64,000 bases of DNA from Chlamydia sp. BM-2023 (GTDB lineage Bacteria; Chlamydiota; Chlamydiia; Chlamydiales; Chlamydiaceae). Of the stretch, positions 54,823 through 64,000 are shown piece by piece. The DNA is taken from NCBI RefSeq assembly GCF_964023145.1, contig NZ_CAXIED010000001.1, positions 310,001-374,000 of the forward strand, in the 5' to 3' direction. How positions within the stretch are numbered: the stretch's first letter is position 1; each line of letters opens with the position of its first letter. The notes below the pieces were generated by a model. The model was not told where the DNA came from and ran no database searches. It saw only the letters and a program-made list of their open reading frames with translations. The translations under genes and the position numbers were made by a program.

Positions 54823-54855
54823 ATCTCGTAAGATTTCTTAAAACTTATTAAAAAA

Positions 54856-54893
54856 TAAAAAGGCGTTGTGCACAACACACAACGCCTTTTCTT
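54856..54893. terminator. Bidirectional terminator between trio member 3 and pmpD
   Basis: AAAAAGGCGTTGTG, loop, CACAACGCCTTTT: a long perfect stem with A- and T-runs serving both converging genes. Confidence 0.88.
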
Positions 54894-54917
54894 ATGTTGA
54901 CTATCTCAACTAGCATA

Positions 54918-57900
54918 TTAGAAAATCAAGCGGATACCGCCGTTTACATCATACGCCACTGTATGCTCTCTCCACTCATAGGTAACCCCTAGTAAAGTAC
55001 TGAAATAAGAATTCCACTCAGTATTGTTATTAAACTGAGCCTTCATAGACTTCCTAGAGAGATCAGACCCCTCACCATTCCATGAGTACGAAGCTACAGG
55101 TAAGTTAATCAAAATACTAGATTGCTTACGATATACATCAAGAGCATAAGAAAAACTTAAACTATTGACTTCGGAACGTTGTCCTCGAGAGTAGCTATGT
55201 TCTAAAGTGACACCGAAAGGAACAGAAACATTTTGTAAATGCCCTTCTGTAAACGTTCTTGCTTCACTACCACTTTCAGTAAATGTAGGGAGATCTACAT
55301 AAGCATATTCAACTTCCACAAAGGGCACAAAAGCAGAAACCAAAGAGGAAATAAACCTACGTGAATTAATAATATAACGATAATCCACATGAGCATCAGC
55401 TAATATACCTCGGCTATTCCAAGATCCATGAGACTTACCTAAACTTTGAGGATAGGTCGTGTTCAAATCATTGTGGATATCACTATAGATAAACACTCCT
55501 TTAAACAACCATGAACCAGCAAAAATACCCATATAGGCAGAGCCTAAATAACCCTTTTGCTCACTTCGTGATGAGTAAGATTGACTTTCAGTATAACCGA
55601 AGAACTGTGCAAAACTTCCCCCGATTAAAAAATCCTCAATAAGCTGAGTATCCAGACCTAAGGCATAACCACCCGCACGATGATTGAAGCCGTCCACCTT
55701 AGCAATCATACCGCAATTGGAGAATGTTCCCATTCCAGATCCCCAAATATTTGTTGAGTAATCTAGCTCCATTCTCTGAGCAGTGATGTTATGAGAGATT
55801 TCCTGCTGTTTTAAAACTCGCAAATCTCCGTATTGTCCCCATAAAGCATTTAATACTATAGAACCATCCTTCTCAGGATTTAATTTATAGCCTGTAGGCT
55901 TCCAGTTAATCATCAATTTACCATCGATAACTTTTGGAGCGGACCAATTTCCCATATGTCCATAAGTAGACTCCGTAACTTGTGGAACAGAAACATGAAC
56001 TTTGATTGTTTCTAAAGTCTGATCCATATCTACAGGGTCGGACAATGAGGAAGCTGTTTTAAGTGAAAGTAATGCAATATCTGTATCTTTATTTAATAAA
56101 GCATGGTTCTCATAACCCACACCTGCTGTGTCCACAAGTGTTAAATCTAAAGACCCTGTACCCAATACCGTCCCCTTAGGAATAATAATTTGTGGAGGTA
56201 AAGGAGTAGACTCATCGTCCACAGCAATAAAAGAAGATAAATCAACGCCTAAAGCACCAATATCTGCTAATGTTTTTACGGTAGGTGCAGTCTCAGAAGA
56301 AGTATCCATAACATATGGCCTCATAGCAGAGGGTATTTCAGGCTTATCAACCTGTTTTTCCTGAGGATCAAAAATCCTTAACACTGTACCTGCAGATAGT
56401 AAGATTTCACTACCCTTCTCTTGCTTTAATCCGCACAACCATAGCTGCGCTTTATTTGATAACGCTAACGTTCCTGATTCTAATACCGCTACTTGAGGGA
56501 TCTTAGATGTTGCATAAGCAAAGCGAACAGTGCCAGAATGTTCTACACTATCATCATCACGAGCTTTAGAATTAAATATCAACGTAGGATCAGTTAAAAC
56601 GTCTTCATGCCCTAAAGAGCCTCTTCTTAACGTGAGATCTTCAAAAACAACGGCATCGGCAAAGTTTACACAGTTTTCTCCGACAGCAGATACCTCAGTT
56701 AACCTCGATTCTTTCCCTGAGAAATAGATTCCATCAGACACGTCCTCAAGATTCCTATTACCTTGGAAAAGAATATCCCCTCCGCAAGCTTCTAAAATAA
56801 CTTTTCCACCTTCAGCAATACGGACAGCACCACCTGTAGGAGCATAGTTATTATAAAAAGAAACAGCACCTTCGTTGTTATTAATTATCAAATCCTTAGT
56901 GTAGATCGCCCCACCACCAAAGCAGTTGTGATCAGGATGCTTTGCTACTGTTGTACGATTCCCAGAAAAGATAACATCACCAATGTTTCCAGAAATAATA
57001 ACTTTAGATTCTTCACTAGAAACTTTAGAGGCGAAACGCGCGTTCTCTTCCTGTGGAACTAGAGAGCCTGTTAATATAGCCCCTCCGAAACATCCTGAAG
57101 AGTTTCCTGAAAAAAGAACTTTATTAAGGTTTTCACTAATGGTGAGTGCCTTCTTAGCAAAAATAGCTCCTCCTCCACTATGATACCCTGTAGTATCAAC
57201 TTGTCCTTCTTCAAGATTCTCGACAGATGGATCACCAAAAACCATGTTATCTTTAAATTCTACCTTACCATGGTTCCTAGAAAGGGAAACTTCCCCTTCG
57301 GCACTAGCAACAGCACCACCGGCAGTCGTCGTCCTATTACCAATAAACAAAACTGCTGTTTTGTTATCGTTAATGTTTAGGGTTTCATTTAAAGAGCAAA
57401 CAGCACCACCGAGGAATTTTGAACCATTACGAATAAATTGTACTTTCCCATTATCGGAAATATCTACTACGTTAGATAAAATAGCTCCTCCGCTGCTATT
57501 GTCCCCAGACACATAGTTATTGGAGAATGTAATGTCTGCGTTATTACGCACACTAACTTCATCTATTCCAAATAAAGCTCCTCCGCCTAAAGGATTTTGC
57601 TTTTGCGCGTGATTATTTTGAATTTCCATAAAGTTATCTGAGAAGGACACCTCAAAAGAGTTATCCTTAACGACAATCTTCTTAGCAAAAACAGCTCCCC
57701 CTCCACGGACTCCTAAATCTACAGGCCTAGCGGGCTCTGAAATTGCCGCCATACCAGATTCTTCTTCAGAACCTGTGGAAGCCATTGAAACTATAGGAGC
57801 TAATCGAGCTACTGGAACTTCAGGAACTTGTGGAACTTCTTCTGGAATTGCTGGACCCGGAACTTCAGGAACTTCGGGAGTCGAAGGGGATTCCGGAGCT

Positions 57901-59729
57901 GATGGAGACTCTGGGATTGATGGAGAATCAGAAGCTGGAGCAGAAAGAATATTGCCTTTATTGTAAGTAAAGGAAACCCGGCCAGAATTGTCGGAAATGA
58001 TAACTTCCTCGTTCGCAAAAATAGCTCCCCCTCCAATCTGTGAGCTATCAGATTCACATTGAGAAGCAATATTTCCAGAAAAAGTAACATCACCAATATT
58101 GCCTGAAATAACAATATTGTCCCCGTAAAGAGCTCCACCACCCATACAACCATGCACCTCTTGAGAGGCTAACTGATTTTCGTTAGCAATGAAGTTTATA
58201 GCTCCAGAGTTATCTATAATGTGAATCTCACCTGATTTTACAGGCATATCCTGATCTGCATCTTTTTCGTGAGCTGCAAATGGATCCTTTGATTCACAAC
58301 AATAAATGGCTCCGCCACCATGTTTAGACTTATTTTTTTCAAAGGTCACTTCACCAAAGTTCTTACTAACCTCGACGCTCTTGCTGGAGCTAATTACTCC
58401 TCCAGTTACCTCTGCAGAATTTTCTTTAAATAAAGAATCTCCGACATTCTCCACTACACGTACAGAATTAGATAAAAAGGCTCCACCAGAAGATTTAGAA
58501 GAGTTTTTTTCACAATGAATTTTTCCATTGTTTAACAAACTAATTCTCTCTTTTGCTGCTAAAGCTCCTCCACCCAAAAATGCGTTGTCCGAAGGAGCAG
58601 CTAACGCTTGGTTTTTTAGAAATTCTACAACACCAACATTACCGCAAATATTAATAGCGCCGAAGCAAGATACTGCACCGCCTGAAAGCGCCTGATTAGA
58701 AATATAATGAACGTCTCCCTTATTTCCAGAGCAAATCAACCCTGAACAAGCTATAGCACCGCCATTAGACTTATCAGCATGATTTCCCTCCACTAAGAAA
58801 GTTCCAAGGTTATCAATGAGAAAAATATCACCACTAGGTAAGCGTGTTTTATGAGATTCACTCGGCAGCTTATGGGCGTTAAAGGCTCCTCCGCCTTGAG
58901 AAAAATCTGTAATATCCCCAGTAGCAAGAAGATCAAGATCCGTTCTACAATTTAACAGGGAAACATCATGGCATGCATTTACAGCTATGCTACGTGCTGA
59001 AACAGCTCCCCCAGCTTCTAGAGACTCACATCCATCAAAAACAAGCTTCTCCTTAAGATTTTCAAAAACGACATCCTCATCAGAATAAACAGCTGCTCCC
59101 GCACCCGTAGACTTAATATGTGAAAATGCTAATCCTGATTTAGCCCCATCTCCTATAAAAGCTAGGCCTAACAAACCACAGGTTTCTGTTTCACTTTTGG
59201 GATCTTTTGAAAGATCTTCATAACAAAATGCAAGACCATGTTTAGGATCTTGTAAGATATACTTTTGATTATTCTCTACGCTCTCACTAGCAGTTGCACT
59301 ATCTTCTTTAGGAGCTTCGTCAGGCAATGCAGCACTTATATTCGCCCAAGAGAACGCGTCTTTAACTGTAAATATAGTACTTTGTCCTGTGGAATACTGA
59401 CCTTGTTGAGCTTCTGTAGAGGTAAGTACATGCGAGACACATGCTGAAGTATCGTTCAGCATAGATTCATATTCGGATATATTTTCTTCTTTTGGCTCTT
59501 TTTTAAGATCCTTTGTATCCGGAGATTTTTCTTTTTTAAAGATGCCAGCAGAGGCTGTTTCTAGCTGTTTATTCTGAAAAACAGAATCAGAAAATGCCTC
59601 TGAAATTGGCTCGTAACCATATAATCGGTGATTGTTAGTAATCATCCCTGTGGAAACTAGTATTGCAACCACAACAGAATGAGAAAATGTCGATTTTTGA
59701 AATCTTGATACCTTTTTTGCGACCATCAT
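54918..59729 (-). CDS. pmpD: Polymorphic outer membrane autotransporter PmpD
   Basis: 1603 residues. An N-terminal hydrophobic stretch (about 15-30) fits a signal peptide. The passenger holds about nineteen GGA(I/V/L/F) repeats paired with FxxN repeats, which build a beta-helix. A low-complexity insert near 650-700 alternates Pro, Glu, Ser and Val (PESPSAPESPSTPEVPEVP). The last ~290 residues form the autotransporter barrel and end in Phe (GGIRLIF). The plsX and rpmF neighbours and the length identify it as the pmpD/Pmp21/Pmp18D orthologue, an adhesin that is processed on the surface. No homopolymer switch is seen, unlike in some other pmp genes. Confidence 0.95.
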   Translation of the reverse strand: MMVAKKVSRFQKSTFSHSVVVAILVSTGMITNNHRLYGYEPISEAFSDSVFQNKQLETASAGIFKKEKSPDTKDLKKEPKEENISEYESMLNDTSACVSHVLTSTEAQQGQYSTGQSTIFTVKDAFSWANISAALPDEAPKEDSATASESVENNQKYILQDPKHGLAFCYEDLSKDPKSETETCGLLGLAFIGDGAKSGLAFSHIKSTGAGAAVYSDEDVVFENLKEKLVFDGCESLEAGGAVSARSIAVNACHDVSLLNCRTDLDLLATGDITDFSQGGGAFNAHKLPSESHKTRLPSGDIFLIDNLGTFLVEGNHADKSNGGAIACSGLICSGNKGDVHYISNQALSGGAVSCFGAINICGNVGVVEFLKNQALAAPSDNAFLGGGALAAKERISLLNNGKIHCEKNSSKSSGGAFLSNSVRVVENVGDSLFKENSAEVTGGVISSSKSVEVSKNFGEVTFEKNKSKHGGGAIYCCESKDPFAAHEKDADQDMPVKSGEIHIIDNSGAINFIANENQLASQEVHGCMGGGALYGDNIVISGNIGDVTFSGNIASQCESDSSQIGGGAIFANEEVIISDNSGRVSFTYNKGNILSAPASDSPSIPESPSAPESPSTPEVPEVPGPAIPEEVPQVPEVPVARLAPIVSMASTGSEEESGMAAISEPARPVDLGVRGGGAVFAKKIVVKDNSFEVSFSDNFMEIQNNHAQKQNPLGGGALFGIDEVSVRNNADITFSNNYVSGDNSSGGAILSNVVDISDNGKVQFIRNGSKFLGGAVCSLNETLNINDNKTAVLFIGNRTTTAGGAVASAEGEVSLSRNHGKVEFKDNMVFGDPSVENLEEGQVDTTGYHSGGGAIFAKKALTISENLNKVLFSGNSSGCFGGAILTGSLVPQEENARFASKVSSEESKVIISGNIGDVIFSGNRTTVAKHPDHNCFGGGAIYTKDLIINNNEGAVSFYNNYAPTGGAVRIAEGGKVILEACGGDILFQGNRNLEDVSDGIYFSGKESRLTEVSAVGENCVNFADAVVFEDLTLRRGSLGHEDVLTDPTLIFNSKARDDDSVEHSGTVRFAYATSKIPQVAVLESGTLALSNKAQLWLCGLKQEKGSEILLSAGTVLRIFDPQEKQVDKPEIPSAMRPYVMDTSSETAPTVKTLADIGALGVDLSSFIAVDDESTPLPPQIIIPKGTVLGTGSLDLTLVDTAGVGYENHALLNKDTDIALLSLKTASSLSDPVDMDQTLETIKVHVSVPQVTESTYGHMGNWSAPKVIDGKLMINWKPTGYKLNPEKDGSIVLNALWGQYGDLRVLKQQEISHNITAQRMELDYSTNIWGSGMGTFSNCGMIAKVDGFNHRAGGYALGLDTQLIEDFLIGGSFAQFFGYTESQSYSSRSEQKGYLGSAYMGIFAGSWLFKGVFIYSDIHNDLNTTYPQSLGKSHGSWNSRGILADAHVDYRYIINSRRFISSLVSAFVPFVEVEYAYVDLPTFTESGSEARTFTEGHLQNVSVPFGVTLEHSYSRGQRSEVNSLSFSYALDVYRKQSSILINLPVASYSWNGEGSDLSRKSMKAQFNNNTEWNSYFSTLLGVTYEWREHTVAYDVNGGIRLIF

Positions 59730-59832
59730 AAACCTAATTCAGAGACGTTTCAGTATTCATTTTTTAAAAGGTTTATCACTATCAATAGGATCCCGTCAAT
59801 AAAGAAAGATCACTCCGAAACAAACTACTCGG

Positions 59833-60783
59833 CTATGAGAGGCTAGATAAAATGCGCTGACAAACGCGTGCTTGAGCTAAATCTACAGATCCAGAAATGC
59901 CATTAAATAAAGAGCGACCGCAAGCCTTACCGTGACATTTTATCACGAGTTTAGACAGCCCACACACCATAGAACCGGGATAAATCGTATAATCTAACTG
60001 ACGTTTAACATCAGTCTCTAATCTATCACCTAAAATTTGACGCAGAAAATCAAAAACACCTTCTGCCGTTTTTAAAAAAATATTCCCTGTGAACCCATCT
60101 GCCACAACAATGTCAACGGAGCCACTAAAGACATCTCCACTTTCGATATTTCCTAAAAATGCCTCTCCAAATGTTTCTCGAAGCATACGGAATGTTTGTC
60201 GATGAGCTTCCGTTCCCTTACGTTCCTCGGAACCAATATTTAACAAACCTATAGTAGGAAGTTCTACCCTACCAAGGCATTGCCTGTAGGCTAAACCCAT
60301 ACGAGCGAAATCTACCATTTCTTCTGGTTTAACCGAAATGTTAGCTCCGACATCCAATATAACCGCACAACCACGCATAGTAGGCAGGCGAACAAGTAAT
60401 GCAGGACGATGCACCTTGGGAAATACAGGAATTTTTGTCCGAGACAGGGTAATTAACGCGGCAGTATTGCCAGTAGAGATAAATCCATCAATTCTATCTT
60501 CTTTAAGATAGTCTAGGCCTAAAGCCATGGAAGAAGACTTTTTGCGAATAGCGGCTAGAGGAGAGTCTTCCATAGTAACGAAGCCTTCCGAAGCAATTAT
60601 CTCCGGATAATCCTCATATTTGCCGCTATTAAGAATTTGTTCTTTTACTTCTTTTGAAGCAAAAGCAGTAAAAGAAACCTGTGCATTTGTAGTCCTAGAC
60701 TGCAGTACATCGATCAGCACTTCCCAAATAACGAGAGGTGAGTGATCGCCTCCCATTAGATCTATGCCAATTTGCACTTTCAT
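59833..60783 (-). CDS. plsX: Phosphate acyltransferase PlsX
   Basis: 316 residues beginning QIGIDLMGGDHSP, with NIGSEERKG and DGFTGNIFLKTAEG as typical family text. It makes acyl-phosphate from acyl-ACP for phospholipid synthesis, peripheral to the inner membrane. It starts 15 bases after rpmF in the conserved yceD-rpmF-plsX order. The plsB-type acyltransferase at the right edge of the window acts in the same pathway. Confidence 0.96.
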   Translation of the reverse strand: MKVQIGIDLMGGDHSPLVIWEVLIDVLQSRTTNAQVSFTAFASKEVKEQILNSGKYEDYPEIIASEGFVTMEDSPLAAIRKKSSSMALGLDYLKEDRIDGFISTGNTAALITLSRTKIPVFPKVHRPALLVRLPTMRGCAVILDVGANISVKPEEMVDFARMGLAYRQCLGRVELPTIGLLNIGSEERKGTEAHRQTFRMLRETFGEAFLGNIESGDVFSGSVDIVVADGFTGNIFLKTAEGVFDFLRQILGDRLETDVKRQLDYTIYPGSMVCGLSKLVIKCHGKACGRSLFNGISGSVDLAQARVCQRILSSLS

Positions 60784-60798
60784 AACACGAATTTATTA

Positions 60799-60981
60799 TT
60801 ATTTCTTTTCTACAGTCATAACGGCTTTGCCGTTATAAAAACCACAAGAAGTGCACACCGTGTGAGGAATAAAAGCCTGTTTACAATTGTTGCAAACAGC
60901 CGCATGACGTGCTTTCTTCGCATGATGACTTCTTCGGATATTTTTTCGCGCATTGCTATGTCGATTGCGTGGTACTGCCAT
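60799..60981 (-). CDS. rpmF: Ribosomal protein bL32
   Basis: 60 residues, MAVPRNRHSNARKNIRRSHH, with two cysteine pairs (CNNC and CTSC) that make a zinc ribbon. Part of the large subunit. It lies 11 bases after yceD and 15 before plsX, the order found in many bacteria. Confidence 0.97.
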   Translation of the reverse strand: MAVPRNRHSNARKNIRRSHHAKKARHAAVCNNCKQAFIPHTVCTSCGFYNGKAVMTVEKK

Positions 60982-60992
60982 TTCTCTACCTT

Positions 60993-61454
60993 TTATAAAT
61001 GATCAAAAGGGGTCCCCCCTTTGATTCTTGTTCTATCCTTCAAAAATTGTACGATATTTCCTCTTTCAGGGCAGCCTTCTTTATCACATTCTTGAAAATG
61101 ATCGCTTTCCAGGAGGAGCTCTTGTCTAATCAAATCTTTACAATCAAACACACCCGATTTTGCATCTTCATGACAAATCAAATGTGAAATCTCTATTAAT
61201 TTGATTGAGTATAAAAAACTTTTGTCACAAATACAACAACGTAATCCCAATTGTGTAGCTACACTCAGGGAAAGAAACCACTGCTCGCTATCCACTCTTT
61301 CCAAACTTCCAGAAACTTCTATGGGATGAGAAAAAAGTTCCTCTTCCCCCACTTCTCGGATGTTTTGAGGATTTAAAGAATATTGGATGTCTTCTCTTTC
61401 CCCAGGTAATTTTAAGCGGCAAATGTATAATTTTAAATCGTCAATGTGTCCCAT
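60993..61454 (-). CDS. YceD/DUF177 family protein
   Basis: About 153 residues from ATG 61454 (MGHIDDLKLYICRLK); the frame extends to 61514 with 20 further residues, and the start is uncertain because no strong ribosome site marks either. A CCICDKSF pair and later CDKEGCPERG cysteines fit the DUF177 family, which is linked to 23S rRNA accumulation and always sits next to rpmF. It is the equivalent of C. trachomatis CT809. First gene of the rpmF-plsX operon. Confidence 0.85.
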   Translation of the reverse strand: MGHIDDLKLYICRLKLPGEREDIQYSLNPQNIREVGEEELFSHPIEVSGSLERVDSEQWFLSLSVATQLGLRCCICDKSFLYSIKLIEISHLICHEDAKSGVFDCKDLIRQELLLESDHFQECDKEGCPERGNIVQFLKDRTRIKGGTPFDHL

Positions 61455-61756
61455 TAGAAAAATTCCAGAGATAAAATCGAAGCTCTTTTGGGTTCGAAGA
61501 CAAGAGTTTACCAAACAAGGTAATTATAGAAAACAAAGACATACTTTAAATCTATTGAGACAATAAACAAAACTATCATTTTTAATTTAAAAGAATCAAT
61601 AAACCATTTCTGTAGAATTTTTTACCTATTTTCTTTATAATCCTTCCCACAGCCCGCAGACAAATATCTAGGAAGTTTAAGACTACGCTTCTACAAACAA
61701 ACCGATTCCCGGGCCAAGCGCCAGCGAAAAACGCGGGATAGGCATCAAGGAAGACC
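61455..61756. other. Divergent promoter region yceD/rng
   Basis: About 300 bases. A perfect TATAAT at 61636-61641 faces rng (listed). A 62-codon frame on the minus strand (61582-61770) covers it but overlaps the rng start and has no support. Confidence 0.45.
61611..61641 (+). promoter_or_regulatory. Candidate rng promoter
   Basis: TATAAT at 61636-61641 with a poor TGTAGA/TAGAAT in the -35 zone; about 115 bases before the start. Confidence 0.35.
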
Positions 61757-63289
61757 ATGGAAAACGACATCTTATTAAATATAGAGTCTAAAGAAATTCG
61801 CTACGCACATTTAAAAAACGGTCAGCTTTTTGATCTCATCATTGAAAGAAAAAAAATTCGACAGCTTAAGGGCAACATCTACAGGGGACGCGTAACTAAT
61901 ATCTTAAGAAACATTCAATCAGCTTTTATTAACATTGATGAAAGAGAAAATGGTTTTATTCATATTTCGGACGTCTTAGAAAACTCCAAAAAATTCGAGC
62001 AGATGTTCGATATGGATTTTGATGTTCTCCCCAAAGAAACCAGTGAAAAAACAGAAGCCCCCATAGAAGAATTGCTGAAACTAGACAGCCCTGTACTAGT
62101 CCAGGTAGTTAAAGAGCCTATAGGGACAAAGGGTGCGCGCCTTACTTCGAATATCTCCATCCCAGGTCGCTATTTAGTTTTGCTTCCAAACTCCCCTCAT
62201 CGAGGAGTTTCTAGAAAGATAGAAGATCCTCATATGAGGGATCAACTTAAGCAGCTCATTCGTTCATTCGAGATGCCCCAAGATATGGGACTCATTTGTC
62301 GAACAGCGAGTGTTTTAGCTTCTACCGATGCTTTAATAAATGAAGCTCACGACTTACTTTTAACCTGGAAAAATATTTTAGAAAAATTCCACGCTACAGA
62401 TCAGCCCTGTTTACTTTATGAAGAGACAGACATTTTAAAAAAGGCTGTGATTACCTGCATAGATAAAAACTACAAGCGTTTATTAATTGATGATTACGCT
62501 ACCTATCAAAAATGTAAGCGTATGGTAAAAAAGTATTCCCCTGATTCTTCAGTAAAAATTGAATATTACCGTGACTCAATTCCGATGTTTGAACGTTTTA
62601 ACATTGAGAAAGAGATCGACAAAGCGACAAAACGTAAGATTTGGCTATCTAGTGGTGGTTATCTATTCTTTGATAAGACTGAGGCTATGCATACGATTGA
62701 CGTGAACTCTGGAAGAAGCACGCAGTTAGAAAGTGGTGTTGAAGAAACTCTGGTACAAATTAATCTAGAGGCTGCCGAAGAAATTGCCAGACAATTGCGT
62801 TTGCGTAATGTTGGCGGTTTAGTCATTATTGATTTCATTGATATGAAATCACGTAAAAATCAACGTCGTGTTTTAGAGCGTTTAAAGGAGCATATGAAAT
62901 ATGATGCTGCACGTTGTACAATTTTAAGTATGAGTGAATTTGGTCTTGTAGAAATGACTCGTCAGAGAAATCGCGAATCTTTAATGCAAACGCTATTTAC
63001 AACCTGTCCTTATTGCAGTGGCAATGCGATTATCAAAACCCCAGAAAGTGTGGTTATTGAAATCGAAAGGGATATGAAAAAAGTGATTAATCACAAAGAA
63101 CACACTCATCTATGTTTAGTTGTCCATCCTGAAATTGCCAATTATATGAAGCAGGAAAAAGACGACGATGAACTCATTAACTTAGCTAAGCATTTAAAAG
63201 CTAAATTGCAAATTAACACTTCAGACTCGCTCCATCTCAATCACTACCAATTCTTCTCACTAGTTACAGGAGAGAGTGTTGAGCTATAG
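61757..63289 (+). CDS. rng: Ribonuclease G/E family endoribonuclease
   Basis: 510 residues. An S1-like RNA-binding domain (YRGRVTNILRNIQSAFINID, about 40-120), then the catalytic DNase I-like region with HTIDVNSG and IDFIDMKS, whose aspartates bind magnesium. CPYCSG takes the place of the zinc-link CPxC of RNase E. No long C-terminal scaffold is present, so it is RNase G in size. It processes rRNA and decays mRNA. It precedes plsB by about eight bases, as in C. trachomatis (CT808-CT807). Confidence 0.94.
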   Translation: MENDILLNIESKEIRYAHLKNGQLFDLIIERKKIRQLKGNIYRGRVTNILRNIQSAFINIDERENGFIHISDVLENSKKFEQMFDMDFDVLPKETSEKTEAPIEELLKLDSPVLVQVVKEPIGTKGARLTSNISIPGRYLVLLPNSPHRGVSRKIEDPHMRDQLKQLIRSFEMPQDMGLICRTASVLASTDALINEAHDLLLTWKNILEKFHATDQPCLLYEETDILKKAVITCIDKNYKRLLIDDYATYQKCKRMVKKYSPDSSVKIEYYRDSIPMFERFNIEKEIDKATKRKIWLSSGGYLFFDKTEAMHTIDVNSGRSTQLESGVEETLVQINLEAAEEIARQLRLRNVGGLVIIDFIDMKSRKNQRRVLERLKEHMKYDAARCTILSMSEFGLVEMTRQRNRESLMQTLFTTCPYCSGNAIIKTPESVVIEIERDMKKVINHKEHTHLCLVVHPEIANYMKQEKDDDELINLAKHLKAKLQINTSDSLHLNHYQFFSLVTGESVEL

Positions 63290-63297
63290 GCATGGTT

Positions 63298-64000
63298 ATG
63301 CATTTTTCTACGTATTTATCACAATCCTTCGGCAATCAATCATTGCCGGAGCCTTTGTATCAAAAATTCCAGATTTATCATCAAAACTATATTGATGCGG
63401 CAACGAAGAAGTGTTCTTTGGAGACTGCAGAAGCATTGTGTTTGCAGTGGTTAAAAATCATTATTGAAGATTTAAAAGATCCTTTTATTTTTCCACCTTA
63501 CCATAAGAAAATTCGTTCTCCAGTAGATCTCTTTCAGTTCGGTCAGGATTTCTTTTCTGTCCTTATAGACGATGAAAATTCCCGTGTGGAAAATCTTCAT
63601 CGATTGGATGATATTCAAACATTTATAGACAGCAAAGATAACGTAATCTTACTTGCAAACCATCAAACGGAATGCGATCCTCAATTGATGTACTATGCCT
63701 TGGGAAAAACACATCCTGAGCTATTAGAAAACATGATTTTTGTTGCTGGAGATCGTGTGACTTCTGATCCTTTAGCGCGTCCTTTTAGTATGGGATGTGA
63801 TTTACTCTGCATATACTCCAGGCGTCACATTAATGTACCCCCCGAGCAAAAAGAGGAAAAGCTACATCATAACCAAAAAAGTATGAAAATACTGAAGTCT
63901 CTACTACAAGAGGGTGGTAAATTTATTTACGTAGCTCCTGCTGGAGGTAGGGATAGAAAAACAGCAGACAACCTTTTATATCCTGCGGAATTTCAGCCTG
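63298..64000 (+). CDS. plsB: Glycerol-3-phosphate acyltransferase (partial)
   Basis: Open to the right window edge; ~234 residues are seen. The acyltransferase block NHQTECDP (HX4D) and APAGGRDR place it in the soluble plant-chloroplast-like GPAT family that chlamydiae carry, not the large E. coli PlsB type. It transfers the first acyl chain to glycerol-3-phosphate. I choose ATG 63298 because ATAGG lies seven bases before it; an ATG at 63292 is in frame but too close to that site. Confidence 0.88.
   Translation, partial: MHFSTYLSQSFGNQSLPEPLYQKFQIYHQNYIDAATKKCSLETAEALCLQWLKIIIEDLKDPFIFPPYHKKIRSPVDLFQFGQDFFSVLIDDENSRVENLHRLDDIQTFIDSKDNVILLANHQTECDPQLMYYALGKTHPELLENMIFVAGDRVTSDPLARPFSMGCDLLCIYSRRHINVPPEQKEEKLHHNQKSMKILKSLLQEGGKFIYVAPAGGRDRKTADNLLYPAEFQP

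Noticed and set aside
18660..54900. Insertion sequences, integrases, phage genes or CRISPR arrays that might explain the array
   Set aside because: I saw no transposase or integrase frames, no terminal inverted repeats and no spaced short repeats. Growth by local duplication explains the region.
1..64000. tRNA or rRNA genes
   Set aside because: No cloverleaf-like segment with GGTTCGA-type arm, and no rRNA text was found in the intergenic stretches.

Overview
The window is a piece of a chlamydial chromosome. The housekeeping order rmuC, PreP-like protease, htrA, sucD, sucC, ftsY, BI-1 family, tyrP, glmS, glmM, and at the far end pmpD, plsX, rpmF, yceD, rng, plsB, is the order known from Chlamydia. 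Between these flanks lies a very large array of Inc-like genes. The flanks, the pcnB-lpxB pair inserted beside glmM and the size of the array point to the former Chlamydophila group (abortus, psittaci, caviae, felis). I cannot resolve the species by reading alone.

Layout. 1-15 kb: conserved metabolism and protein quality control (end of rmuC, M16C protease, M20 dipeptidase, HtrA, succinyl-CoA ligase, SRP receptor, BI-1 family membrane protein, aromatic amino-acid permease, and the GlmM/GlmS pair of the UDP-GlcNAc route). 15.5-18.7 kb: pcnB and lpxB. 18.7-47.8 kb: twenty-eight minus-strand genes for proteins with one shared plan: a short polar N terminus, a bilobed hydrophobic domain of two adjacent membrane helices (the hallmark of inclusion-membrane, Inc, proteins), then a coiled coil of 20 to over 700 residues. 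They match what the C. abortus literature calls the TMH/Inc family. The array sits where C. trachomatis has CT813/inaC, a single gene of the same plan. 48.4-54.8 kb: three plus-strand paralogues with an N-terminal hydrophobic segment and a shared chlamydia-specific C-terminal domain; the middle one carries large internal repeats. 54.9-64 kb: pmpD autotransporter, then plsX-rpmF-yceD, and divergently rng and the start of plsB.

The array is more organised than a plain gene expansion. Thirteen of its genes share one promoter-like element (TTGCAT, 17 bp, TTTYAT) at a nearly fixed distance (48-55 bp, one at 73) from the start codon. The genes fall into duplicated blocks (q-p-o with i-h-g; n-m with l-k, lettered as in the feature list), and one gene looks like a mosaic of two lineages. 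Three long homopolymer tracts mark the centre. A C10 tract puts gene l out of frame, a C14 tract at the same place in gene n keeps it in frame, and a G14 tract lies at the overlap of n and m, six bases before the m start codon. A 200-bp tandem duplication separates two of the large coiled-coil genes. Taken together this looks like a slippage-switched surface-variation locus of the inclusion membrane.

Limits: homology is judged by eye from known families. No search, alignment or structure prediction was run, and residue positions are approximate.
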